The notes: generated by a model from the sequence alone, not told the origin. Positions 8,443 through 18,381 are shown, counted from the first letter of the stretch. The stretch: 35,336 bases of DNA from Hydrogenophaga sp. (GCA_018333605.1 JAGXSV010000038.1:1-35336); one strand, 5' to 3'. Numbers and translations are program-made.

Positions 8443-8581
8443 AACCTAGAAACGGCCGTTGACCGCGCTCTTTCCGCTGAAAAGGCCCATGAACATGGAC
8501 GATTTTGACCACGGCGGCGCTCACCTTCCGGGTGACGGCGCTACAGGCCCGAGTGGGCTGTCCAACTGCCGTTTCTAGGTT
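8443..8581 (+). mobile_element. MITE-like non-autonomous element, short intact copy
   Basis: This 139-bp element has 20-base terminal inverted repeats: left AACCTAGAAACGGCCGTTGA (8443-8462) and right, read from the other strand, AACCTAGAAACGGCAGTTGG (8562-8581), matching at 18 of 20 positions. It is in the same orientation as the longer copy at 233-467. Its centre, 8545-8560, is the exact reverse complement of 430-445 in the longer copy. It encodes no transposase. No target-site duplication is evident. Being 6 bases past the chromate transporter stop, its paired ends may act as a transcriptional stop or mRNA-stabilising hairpin. Confidence 0.72.
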
Positions 8582-8682
8582 CCAGAGCGGTCTTGCAATC
8601 TCGCCTCGGTCACCGGTGCGGGACTTGCAAAAGATGCACGGCATCAGAGGGGTAAGCAATCCTTTGAACAAGCGTGCGCCAC

Positions 8683-9027
8683 TCAGCGCGGGCTCTCGAA
8701 GAACACCGCGTTGGTGTAATCGCTGATTTCGAAGTACACCTTTTTTTCTCCTGCATCGGCCAGCATGTTCATGTTCTCGTCCAGCACGCCGTAACCGTAT
8801 CGATAAGCGCGCGGCTTGCCATCGTCGGTACCCAGCGCGGTGCTGATCTTGTCGATATTGAGGAAGCGACGCACCACCTTGTCACCAGCGTATATCTCCA
8901 GAACCCCGTTCGTACCGGTCCAGTTCTGGATTTCACGACCGAGCTTGTTTTGCTGCTCCTGAGTGCAAGCGGCCAACAACGCAGGCGCCAAGATGAATGC
9001 CACCAAGGCAAAGCGCGACGTGTTCAT
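8683..9027 (-). CDS. small lipoprotein of unknown function
   Basis: The 114-residue product starts with a lipoprotein signal peptide: MNTSRFALVAFILAPALLAAC, with the lipobox LAAC and the lipidated cysteine at 21. The mature part has a short glutamine-rich stretch (QEQQN), then a compact domain of about 90 residues containing VLEIYAGDKVVRRFLNIDK and a YRYGYG motif. I do not recognise the family. The start follows AAGGAAA on the message. It lies 79 bases downstream of rlmB on the same strand. An outer-membrane or periplasmic location is inferred from the lipobox. Confidence 0.78.
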   Translation of the reverse strand: MNTSRFALVAFILAPALLAACTQEQQNKLGREIQNWTGTNGVLEIYAGDKVVRRFLNIDKISTALGTDDGKPRAYRYGYGVLDENMNMLADAGEKKVYFEISDYTNAVFFESPR

Positions 9028-9106
9028 GGGTTTCCTTCGGACCTTCAATCCAGAACTAGGGCCGGCAAGGCTGGCCGTTCGGTCGAGCCTGATCGGCTCT
9101 CGGCTC

Positions 9107-9850
9107 TCAACTGCGCTGGCGCAGCGCTTCGTACAAACACACACCGCTGGCCACCGACACGTTCAGGCTCTCCACGGCACCGTGCATGGGAATGCTCACC
9201 AACTCGTCACACGTCTTGCGCGTGAGTTGTCGCATACCCTCGCCCTCAGCACCCAGCACCAGCGCAGTCGGCCCCTTCAGGTCGACCTGATACAAGGTTT
9301 TGGGCGCGTCGTCGCTGGTCCCGATGACCCAGATGTTGCGCTCCTTGAGCTCGTTCAGGGTGCGCGCCAGATTGGTCACCATGAAATACGGCATGGTTTC
9401 TGCGGCGCCACTGGCCACTTTGGCCACGGTGGCGCTGATGCCAGCTGCGTGATCCTTGGGCGCAATCACCGCGTGTGCGCCAGCGCCATCGGCCACCCGC
9501 AAGCAAGCTCCCAGGTTGTGCGGGTCGGTGATCCCGTCCAGCACCAGCAGAAGCGGCACCGTGCCCTCGGCTTCCAGCTTTTCCAGCAACTCGTCGAGCG
9601 AATGCACCTGCGCAAGTACCTCCACCCTGGCGGCCACGCCCTGGTGGCCATGGCTGCCCGCGAGCTTGGCCAGGCGCAGGCCATCGGCCTCGATCAGCCG
9701 CACCCCGGCTTCACGGGCGCGGTCGAGAAACTGCCGCATGCGCATGTCGCGCCGCGTCGGTTCATAATAAATTTCAATGACGGATTTTGGCGCGGTTTTG
9801 AGGCGCACGCCCACGGCGTGAAAGCCGAAGAGCACTTTGGGTGATGACAT
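9107..9850 (-). CDS. rlmB: 23S rRNA (guanosine(2251)-2'-O)-methyltransferase
   Basis: The 247-residue protein is a SPOUT-class methyltransferase that methylates the ribose of G2251 in the 23S rRNA P loop. An N-terminal L30e-like substrate-binding domain (about 1-75) starts MSSPKVLFGFHAV. The C-terminal trefoil-knot domain carries the three TrmH/SpoU motifs: DPHNLGACLR (109-118), VLGAEGEGM (198-206) and IPMHGAVESLNVSVA (220-234), which bind SAM and the ribose. Length matches RlmB. The start was chosen because it gives the family N terminus; an open frame extends further upstream but overlaps the next gene. It lies 43 bases after the ABC ATPase gene. Confidence 0.93.
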   Translation of the reverse strand: MSSPKVLFGFHAVGVRLKTAPKSVIEIYYEPTRRDMRMRQFLDRAREAGVRLIEADGLRLAKLAGSHGHQGVAARVEVLAQVHSLDELLEKLEAEGTVPLLLVLDGITDPHNLGACLRVADGAGAHAVIAPKDHAAGISATVAKVASGAAETMPYFMVTNLARTLNELKERNIWVIGTSDDAPKTLYQVDLKGPTALVLGAEGEGMRQLTRKTCDELVSIPMHGAVESLNVSVASGVCLYEALRQRS

Positions 9851-9893
9851 GGCGAGATTATCGCCGCTCGACCACCATGCGCGGTTCGAGCCT

Positions 9894-10580
9894 TCAGCCC
9901 ATGGCGCCTTCGGCCACCACCTGACCGGCTTCAATGGTGATGCGGTGTTCGCAGCGCTGGGCAATGGCGCGGTCGTGGGTCACCAGCACCAACGTGGTGC
10001 CCAGTTCCCGGTTGAGCTCAAACATCAGCTCCATGATCTTGCCGCCAGTGGCGAAGTCCAGGCTGCCGGTGGGTTCGTCGGCCAGCAACACGGCGGGCTT
10101 CACCACAAACGCCCGGGCCAGCGCCACACGCTGCTGCTCGCCGCCGGAAAGCACCTTGGGGTAGCTGCCCAGACGCTCGCCCAGGCCCACACGCTGCAGC
10201 ATGGCTGCGGCCGTGGCGCGCGCATCGCGCCGGCCTGCCAGTTCCAGCGGCAACATCACATTTTCCAGGGCTGTCAAATTGCCCAGCAACTGAAAGCTCT
10301 GGAACACAAAGCCCACCTTCTGGGCCCGCAACGCTGCCCGCTGGTCTTCATCCATCGCGAACAAATCGACACCATCAATGTGAACTGTGCCGCTGCTTGG
10401 CGTGTCCAACCCGGCAATGATGGACAGCAAGGTGCTCTTACCAGACCCGGAAGCGCCCACGATGGCGGCGGTTTCCCCTTTGTTCAGGGTGAAATCAATA
10501 TCGCGCAAAATGGTCAAAGACCCTGTGGAGTCGGTGACCGACTTGAACACGTGCTGTACAGCAATCATCACATCGGGCAT
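9894..10580 (-). CDS. ABC transporter ATP-binding protein, YbbA/LolD-type
   Basis: The 228-residue protein is a soluble ABC ATPase of the MacB/LolD/YbbA group. It has Walker A GASGSGKST (42-50), the Q-loop glutamine Q94, signature LSGGEQQR (144-151), Walker B LLADEP (165-170) and the switch histidine H202. It sits back to back with the tesA-type esterase gene, the same arrangement as ybbA and tesA in Escherichia coli. There the partner permease YbbP follows ybbA, but here the next gene is rlmB and no permease is in the window. The ATG at 10580 is preferred over an in-frame TTG at 10595; no strong ribosome-binding site supports either. Confidence 0.88.
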   Translation of the reverse strand: MPDVMIAVQHVFKSVTDSTGSLTILRDIDFTLNKGETAAIVGASGSGKSTLLSIIAGLDTPSSGTVHIDGVDLFAMDEDQRAALRAQKVGFVFQSFQLLGNLTALENVMLPLELAGRRDARATAAAMLQRVGLGERLGSYPKVLSGGEQQRVALARAFVVKPAVLLADEPTGSLDFATGGKIMELMFELNRELGTTLVLVTHDRAIAQRCEHRITIEAGQVVAEGAMG

Positions 10581-10596
10581 GGAAGGAATTCTCAAG

Positions 10597-11271
10597 TTGA
10601 ATCGACGTCACTTTAACGCGCTGGCCCTGCTGGCCAGCACAATGGGGTTTTCCGGTACAGCCCTGGCGCAATCTGCAGCACAAGCGGCAGGTGCCAAAAC
10701 GCCTTCCGCGCCCATCGTCCTCGTGGTCGGTGATTCGCTCAGCGCCGAATACGGCCTCAGGCGCGGCACCGGCTGGGTGGCCCTGCTGGAACAACAACTG
10801 AGCGAGGAAAAAGTGCGCGCCCGGATTGTGAACGCCAGTATCAGCGGCGACACCACGTCGGGCGGGCGCTCCCGCTTGCCCGCCCTGTTGAAGCAACACA
10901 AACCAGCCGTGGTGGTGATTGAACTGGGGGGGAACGACGCACTGCGCGGCCTGCCGCTCAACATGACGCGCGACAACCTGGCCCACATGGCCCGCATCTC
11001 GCGCGAATCGGGCGCGCGCGTGCTCTTGCTGGGCATGGAAATGCCGCCCAACTACGGCGCCAGATACAGCCAGGAATTCCGGCAGGTTTTCTCCAACGTG
11101 GCACAAGCGGAAAAAGCAGCCCTGGTGCCGTTTTTCCTGAAGGGTGTGGGTGACTTGAAAGACCCAACCCAGCTGTTCCAGGCCGACCGTATTCACCCCA
11201 ACGAAGCCGCACAGCCCATCATGCGCGACAACGTGTGGACCGAACTGCGCAAGCTGCTGCCCAAACGATAA
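10597..11271 (+). CDS. tesA: arylesterase / acyl-CoA thioesterase, GDSL (SGNH) family
   Basis: The product, 224 residues from a TTG start, is an exported SGNH hydrolase like TesA, a periplasmic thioesterase, lysophospholipase and esterase. Block I is VVGDSLSAEYG with nucleophile S47, block III is GGNDALRG (N113), and block V is DRIHP with D197 and H200. The N terminus reads NRRHFNALALLASTMGFSGTALA, a cleavable signal peptide with a paired arginine. A perfect GGAAGGA (10581-10587) lies 9 bases before TTG 10597. The alternative ATG at 10579 would place this motif inside the gene and overlap the divergent ATPase start codon. The start is therefore TTG with moderate certainty. mnmH follows after 6 bases. 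Confidence 0.9.
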   Translation: MNRRHFNALALLASTMGFSGTALAQSAAQAAGAKTPSAPIVLVVGDSLSAEYGLRRGTGWVALLEQQLSEEKVRARIVNASISGDTTSGGRSRLPALLKQHKPAVVVIELGGNDALRGLPLNMTRDNLAHMARISRESGARVLLLGMEMPPNYGARYSQEFRQVFSNVAQAEKAALVPFFLKGVGDLKDPTQLFQADRIHPNEAAQPIMRDNVWTELRKLLPKR

Positions 11272-11277
11272 TCGTGC

Positions 11278-12354
11278 ATGCCCGTCCACACCTTGCCCGC
11301 CTGCGACGTCCTGACCCGCCTCGCCGATTTCGACACCCTCATTGACGCCCGTACCGAGGACGAATACGCCCTCGACCACGTTCCCGGCGCGATCAACTGG
11401 CCCACGCTCAACAACGCCGAGCGCATCACCATCGGCACGATGTACAAGCAGGTCAACGCGTTTGAGGCCAAAAAACGGGGTGCAGCCCTGTCGGCCCGCA
11501 ACATCGCCGCCCATATCGAGCGCGACGTGCTCGACAAACCTCGCGCCTGGAAACCGCTGGTGTATTGCTGGCGCGGCGGCAACCGCAGTGGCGCACTGGC
11601 CACCATTCTGGGCGCCATTGGTTTTCAGGTGACGCTGATCGACGGTGGCTACAAGGCTTGGCGGGCGGCGCTGGTCGAGGACATTCCCCGCCTGGCCCAG
11701 CGCCTGCACTACCGCGTGGTCTGCGGCCCTACCGGCAGCGGTAAAACGCGCCTGCTGCACGCCCTGGCTGCCCAAGGCGCCCAGGTGCTCGACCTGGAAG
11801 CCCTGGCCAACCACCGCAGCTCGGTGCTGGGCCACATTCCCGGCGTGGAGCAGCCCAGCCAGAAACGCTTTGACAGCCTCATCTGGGACGCCCTGCGCCC
11901 GTTTGAGCCGGTGCGCCCGGTGTTTGTGGAAAGCGAAAGCAAGAAGGTGGGCAACGTGCGCGTGCCCGATACCCTGATCGACGCCATGCGCCAAAGTCCG
12001 TGCATCGACCTTCAATTGTCAGACCCTGAGCGGGTCGCACTGCTGCTGGAAGACTATGATTTTTTTGTCACGGACAGCGAGCACTTCTGCCGCCGCCTGG
12101 AGGCACTGACCGAACTGCGTGGCGGGGCGGTGGTCGGTGGCTGGATAGACAGGGTGCGGCAAGGGCAGACATCCGCAGTGGTGCTGGAACTGCTGACCCA
12201 GCATTACGACCCGATGTACGCGCAGTCGATCGAGCGCAATTTCAAGCAATTTGGACAAGCCATCCCTTGCGTCTTGCCCAATCGATCTGTAGCTGCGCTG
12301 GCCGAAGCGGCTCGCCGACTCACGGCCTGCGAGGTGGATCCAGCGCCCAACTGA
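11278..12354 (+). CDS. mnmH: tRNA 2-selenouridine synthase
   Basis: The 358-residue protein (also called SelU or YbbB) replaces sulfur by selenium in 2-thiouridine at the wobble position of certain tRNAs, through a geranylated intermediate. The N-terminal rhodanese domain has the catalytic cysteine in VYCWRGGNRSG at C97, the position known for the E. coli enzyme. A C-terminal P-loop domain starts with Walker A GPTGSGKT (150-157). Length is standard. It needs selenophosphate made by SelD, which is not in this window. It follows tesA after 6 bases, so they probably share a message. Confidence 0.93.
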   Translation: MPVHTLPACDVLTRLADFDTLIDARTEDEYALDHVPGAINWPTLNNAERITIGTMYKQVNAFEAKKRGAALSARNIAAHIERDVLDKPRAWKPLVYCWRGGNRSGALATILGAIGFQVTLIDGGYKAWRAALVEDIPRLAQRLHYRVVCGPTGSGKTRLLHALAAQGAQVLDLEALANHRSSVLGHIPGVEQPSQKRFDSLIWDALRPFEPVRPVFVESESKKVGNVRVPDTLIDAMRQSPCIDLQLSDPERVALLLEDYDFFVTDSEHFCRRLEALTELRGGAVVGGWIDRVRQGQTSAVVLELLTQHYDPMYAQSIERNFKQFGQAIPCVLPNRSVAALAEAARRLTACEVDPAPN

Positions 12355-12381
12355 ACGCTCCCAACAAAGCAGAAGCGTTCA
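12352..12381. terminator. candidate bidirectional terminator between convergent genes
   Basis: TGAACGCT (12352-12359) and AGCGTTCA (12374-12381) form a perfect 8-bp stem with a 14-base loop. It begins in the stop codon of mnmH and ends 9 bases from the stop of the convergent small gene. No T tract follows on either side, so this is tentative. Confidence 0.3.
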
Positions 12382-12390
12382 AGCCTGGCA

Positions 12391-12588
12391 TCAAGCAGGG
12401 TTGGCTGGCCCCTCACCGGATGCGGGTGTTGCACCCGCAGCACCGGCATCATCTGCGCCCTGGCTTTCAGGCGCATCGGGGTCGTCGTAGCGCTTGCCAG
12501 CAGCCTTGGCCTTGAGCTTTTCCTCTTTCTTTTTCTTTTTGGCGAGTTCGCGCTGGCGTTTTTCGTATCCGTAATTGGGAGTGGCCAA
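12391..12588 (-). CDS. small conserved lysine-rich protein, function unknown
   Basis: The 65-residue product starts MATPNYGYEKRQRELAKKKKKEEKLKA in sense. It has a basic, helical lysine-rich first half and an acidic, low-complexity Ala/Gly/Pro second half (DDPDAPESQGADDAG). Similar tiny proteins with the PNYGYEKRQ start are, from memory, common in Burkholderiales, but I know of no function. The start is TTG: an in-frame stop lies ten codons upstream and no ATG or GTG is available between. It lies 48 bases downstream of metC on the same strand. The basic half suggests nucleic-acid or ribosome binding, which is inference only. Confidence 0.72.
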   Translation of the reverse strand: MATPNYGYEKRQRELAKKKKKEEKLKAKAAGKRYDDPDAPESQGADDAGAAGATPASGEGPANPA

Positions 12589-12636
12589 AGGAGTCTTTCT
12601 TGTCGGTGATTAAGGGGGTGGACATCAGGAAATGGG

Positions 12637-13830
12637 TCAGGCCAGCAAGGCTGGTAGAGCCTGGGCCAAATCGGCTCGCAGGTCGTCCACCGCCTCCAAG
12701 CCGACCGCAAAGCGTACCAGACCGCCAGCATGGAGCCATGGCGTGGTCCGCATGGATGGCACATCGTAAGGTGCACACAAGCTGATGGGCCCGGCCCAAC
12801 TCCAGCCGAGCCTGAACAGTTGCAGCCTGTCGCAAAACGCATCGATCTGGCGCTGGGAAATACCGGATTCGAACACCACGCTGAACAAGCAGGCAGCGGC
12901 TCGGGCATCGCGGAGCCAGTTGGCATGCCCTGGTGAACCGGGTAACGCAGGGTGCAGCACTTGCGCCACGCCCGCTTGGTGCAGCATCCAGCTGGCCAGC
13001 TCACGCGTCGCCATATCCTGTGCCTGGTAACGCAGCGTCATGGTGTTCAGGCCCCGCAGCACCAGTTCAACGTCATTGCCGCTGACACCCAGCCCCAGAC
13101 GCATGTGCGTCATCAGCACCTGCTGGTGCAGGGCCTCGTCGCGTGTCACCACGGAGCCCATCAGGACGTCAGCACCGCCACTGGGGTACTTGGTCAGCGC
13201 CTGCATCGAAACGTCGACGCCCATCTCGAAAGGGTTGAACGCAATGCCGGCACCCCAGGTATTGTCCAGGGCGGTCAGTACAAGGCGGGCCGAGTCGCCA
13301 CGAGCCGCGTTGGCGTGCTGCACCACAGCAACCAAAGCACGCAGGTCCGGGTATTCCAGCGTGATCGAACCCGCTGCCTCCAGCCACACCAACCGCGTGG
13401 CCGGACCCATTTTTGCCGCCAGATCAGCCGGATTCTGCGGATCGTAATAACGTCGTGAAATGCCCCAGGCAGCCAACTCAACATTGGCGAATGCCTTATT
13501 GGGCCCGTAGGCGTTGTCAGGAATCAGCAACTCGTCACCCTGACGCAGGTACGCCATATCCACCAGTGCCACCGCCGAAAGGCCGCTGGGAACCAAGGTG
13601 CAAAACAAACCACCCTCAATGGTGGCCATGCGCTCTTCCAGGGTAAACGTGGTGGGCGTCCCATGTAACCCGTAGGTGTAGCCGCTCTTGTCTTTCCACT
13701 CCTGCGTACGCAGTGCATGCACATTGGGAAACAGGACGGTGGACGCCTTGTGCACACCCGGTGCCACAGCCGCAAAGCCGTCTGGGGGCCGGTAAGGATG
13801 GTGGATAAGCTGTGTGGAGAGTCCAGTCAT
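12637..13830 (-). CDS. metC: cystathionine beta-lyase
   Basis: The 397-residue protein is a PLP enzyme of the Cys/Met metabolism (gamma) family. It would split cystathionine to homocysteine, pyruvate and ammonia in methionine synthesis. Family features visible are YGLHGTPTT (53-61), the tyrosine that stacks on PLP in DNAYGP (Y107), D189 in LDNTW, and the PLP lysine in QALTKYPSGGADVLMG (K214). The start TGLSTQLIHHPY is typical of MetC. Related specificities in this family are hard to separate by sequence, so cystathionine gamma-synthase or another lyase remains possible. The ATG overlaps the stop codon of a 37-codon ORF upstream. Confidence 0.88.
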   Translation of the reverse strand: MTGLSTQLIHHPYRPPDGFAAVAPGVHKASTVLFPNVHALRTQEWKDKSGYTYGLHGTPTTFTLEERMATIEGGLFCTLVPSGLSAVALVDMAYLRQGDELLIPDNAYGPNKAFANVELAAWGISRRYYDPQNPADLAAKMGPATRLVWLEAAGSITLEYPDLRALVAVVQHANAARGDSARLVLTALDNTWGAGIAFNPFEMGVDVSMQALTKYPSGGADVLMGSVVTRDEALHQQVLMTHMRLGLGVSGNDVELVLRGLNTMTLRYQAQDMATRELASWMLHQAGVAQVLHPALPGSPGHANWLRDARAAACLFSVVFESGISQRQIDAFCDRLQLFRLGWSWAGPISLCAPYDVPSMRTTPWLHAGGLVRFAVGLEAVDDLRADLAQALPALLA

Positions 13831-13940
13831 CTACAGCACTCCACAAAGGCATCAACGTCCAGATGCGGTGGCATCGGTTGCGTGCGCTCACCAATGCCGA
13901 GCACCAAACCCGGCTGAAAACGCGTGGCAGGGTTCAACAT
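13827..13940 (-). CDS. 37-codon ORF overlapping the metC start (hypothetical)
   Basis: An ATG at 13940 opens a 37-residue frame, MLNPATRFQPGLVLGIGERT at the start and PHLDVDAFVECCR at the end. Its TGA overlaps the metC ATG as ATGA. It fills nearly all of the gap between the phosphoribosyltransferase gene and metC. The composition looks protein-like, with a Gly-Ile-Gly turn and two terminal cysteines. No strong ribosome-binding site precedes it (GTCGGGG touches the ATG). It may be a small protein, a leader peptide coupled to metC, or a chance frame. Confidence 0.35.
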   Translation of the reverse strand: MLNPATRFQPGLVLGIGERTQPMPPHLDVDAFVECCR

Positions 13941-13966
13941 CCCCGACAGGCACGGCGACCGGGTAA

Positions 13967-14491
13967 TCAAAGCTTCCACTTCTCCAACAATTGCGCGGGG
14001 CGCAGGCTGTCATAGCCTTCAAACGGCTGGTGAATCCAGGGATTGGTGGGAAGGTATTCCACCGAATAATCGGGCGTGAATGAGGACAACTGCTTGGTCC
14101 AGATCACGGCGCTGCGCAGCTCTGTGATGGGTGGGTAGTTGGTCTTCAAACTGCCGATCACCGCTTTAAGGGTATGCCCGGAGTCGGCCAGGTCGTCAAC
14201 CAGCAAGACCTTGCCAGCGATTTCGCCCTTGGGCGTGGTGATATAACGGGCGATGTCCAGTTCGCCCTGAACCTTGCCTGCTTCCGCACGGTAAGAGCTG
14301 GTGGACATGATGGCCAGTGGCTTGTCAAAAATGCGCGAAAGGATGTCACCCGGGCGCATGCCCCCACGCGCAAGACACAGAATGGTGTCGAATTCCCATC
14401 CCGACTGGTACACCTTGAGCGCCAGCTTCTCGATCAGGTTGTGGTACTCGTCATAGGAAACGTAGAGGTGTCTACCGTCTTCGGTCAGCAT
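13967..14491 (-). CDS. purine-type phosphoribosyltransferase
   Basis: The 174-residue cytosolic protein has the PRPP-binding signature VLLVDDLADSGHTL (95-108) and an N-terminal CLARGGMRPGDILS segment, as in type I phosphoribosyltransferases. It would join a purine base, probably hypoxanthine, guanine or xanthine, to PRPP. The position directly after purA fits a purine-salvage role. A clear GGAG lies 5 bases before the ATG. Base specificity cannot be fixed from the sequence. The gap from purA is 58 bases, so it may belong to the same transcript. Confidence 0.87.
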   Translation of the reverse strand: MLTEDGRHLYVSYDEYHNLIEKLALKVYQSGWEFDTILCLARGGMRPGDILSRIFDKPLAIMSTSSYRAEAGKVQGELDIARYITTPKGEIAGKVLLVDDLADSGHTLKAVIGSLKTNYPPITELRSAVIWTKQLSSFTPDYSVEYLPTNPWIHQPFEGYDSLRPAQLLEKWKL

Positions 14492-14549
14492 GCAAGCTCC
14501 GGATGAGATTGGTTTTTTGGATTTTGCACGAAATAGACTCCAGCAGCCA

Positions 14550-17137
<2,588 letters not shown>

Positions 17138-17150
17138 GTTCAGAAGCTGT

Positions 17151-17166
17151 TAAAACCGTGATTTTA
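17151..17166 (-). promoter_or_regulatory. candidate promoter/dyad upstream of hisZ-purA
   Basis: On the minus strand TAAAAT (17166-17161) matches the -10 consensus at five of six positions and lies about 24 bases before the hisZ ATG. It is part of an inverted repeat TAAAA-N6-TTTTA (17151-17166). The -35 region is weak (GTGAAG, 16 bases away). It would give hisZ-purA a promoter separate from the hfl genes. Inference only. Confidence 0.35.
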
Positions 17167-17258
17167 CCGGCCCCGCAAGGCGCTTCACCGCGCAGCATGG
17201 GTGGACGATGGCAAATCACGAAAGTGAGGCGGGAATGCCTCGGTGCTTGAGAGCTTGA

Positions 17259-17456
17259 TCAGCCCATCGACCACCAGAGCAGCAGGCCGCTACCGAGCGC
17301 CATCAGGCCGAAAAACCGGAGCTGCCCGTCTCGCAACTTCAGCAGTTCACCGAACGTGCGGCGCCAGAACGACGGCGCTACCAGGGGCAGCAATCCTTCA
17401 AAAATGAGCACCAGCGCCACCGCCAGCCAGAGCGTCTCTGACGGTGGCCAAGCCAT
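17259..17456 (-). CDS. DUF2065 small inner-membrane protein (YjeT-like)
   Basis: The 65-residue protein has two hydrophobic segments (about 9-28 and 47-63) around a short basic loop, WRRTFGELLKLRDGQLRFFG. This is the pattern of the DUF2065/YjeT family. Its gene follows hflC with a one-base overlap (TGATG), and yjeT follows hflC in E. coli as well. No biochemical role is established. The conserved linkage suggests a link to the HflKC membrane complex or its FtsH partner. A gap of 121 bases with a possible promoter separates it from hisZ. Confidence 0.87.
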   Translation of the reverse strand: MAWPPSETLWLAVALVLIFEGLLPLVAPSFWRRTFGELLKLRDGQLRFFGLMALGSGLLLWWSMG

Positions 17457-18343
17457 CAGCGGGCCTGACTGCTGCTGCGCATGCCCTTGAAGAATTCAGA
17501 TGATGAGTCGATGACCATCAGATCCGACTTGCCGGCAAAGCTGGACTTGTAGGCTTCCAGACTGCGGTAAAACTGAGCAAACGCAGGATCGCGACCGAAA
17601 GCATCCGAGAAGGCAGCCGCAGCTTTAGCGTCGCCTTCACCTTTGATGAGCTGGGCCGCGCGGTAGGCCTCAGACACGATCACTTCACGCTGGCGATCGG
17701 CATCAGCGCGAATTTTTTCACCTTCGGCAAAACCGGTCGAGCGCAGTTCGTTGGCGACACGCTTGCGCTCAGCTTCCATCCGCTGGTAAACCGATGCCGT
17801 GATGCTTTCTGCGTAATCCACACGCGTGATACGCACATCGACCACGTCCATGCCCCAAGGCTTGTCTGGGCTGCTCACGGCGTTGAGCACCTCTCGCTTG
17901 ACGTCGTCCATGAGTTGCTCTCGACGGGTCGAAAGCAATTCATTCAGGGTGCGCTTGTTGACTTCTTCCTGGAACGAGTTGCGCACAACCCGGTTGAGTT
18001 GCAAAGCGCCCGCACTCTCATTGATACCGACATTGCGGATGTAGGCTTGCGGGTCACTGATGCGCCACCGCACATACCAGTCGATCACCACGCGCTGCTT
18101 CTCAGCGGTCAGCGATGGCTCGGTATCGGTACTTTCCAGCGTCAGCAAACGCTTGTCGATGTACGACACGTTTTGAAACGGTGGCGGCAGCTTGAAGTTG
18201 AGCCCTGGCTCGGTGATGACCTGCTTGATTTGCCCGAGTTGGAATACCACGCCAAATTGGCGCTGATCCACAACAAACAGCATGGAACTGGCGATGGCCA
18301 AGGCCACCAGCACAGAAATGATGAAAAAACCCAGTTTGTTCAT
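17456..18343 (-). CDS. hflC: FtsH modulator, SPFH protein HflC
   Basis: The 295-residue protein has an N-terminal membrane anchor (about 5-24, FFIISVLVALAIASSMLFV) followed by DQRQFGVVFQLG and a prohibitin/SPFH domain, then a long charged helix region (RMEAERKRVANELRSTGFAEGEK) and a C-terminal tail. HflC and HflK form a large membrane cage that surrounds the FtsH protease and tunes its activity. Order hflX-hflK-hflC is conserved here. The gap from hflK is 38 bases, and the stop codon overlaps the DUF2065 start. Confidence 0.95.
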   Translation of the reverse strand: MNKLGFFIISVLVALAIASSMLFVVDQRQFGVVFQLGQIKQVITEPGLNFKLPPPFQNVSYIDKRLLTLESTDTEPSLTAEKQRVVIDWYVRWRISDPQAYIRNVGINESAGALQLNRVVRNSFQEEVNKRTLNELLSTRREQLMDDVKREVLNAVSSPDKPWGMDVVDVRITRVDYAESITASVYQRMEAERKRVANELRSTGFAEGEKIRADADRQREVIVSEAYRAAQLIKGEGDAKAAAAFSDAFGRDPAFAQFYRSLEAYKSSFAGKSDLMVIDSSSEFFKGMRSSSQAR

Positions 18344-18381
18344 GTTGATTGCTCTCTTGTCGCTTGGGTTAACGCCTTGAC

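Noticed and set aside
9060..9076. GGCCGGC-AAG-GCTGGCC hairpin between rlmB and the lipoprotein gene
   Set aside because: Short stem with a G-U pair and no T tract on either side; not enough to call a terminator.
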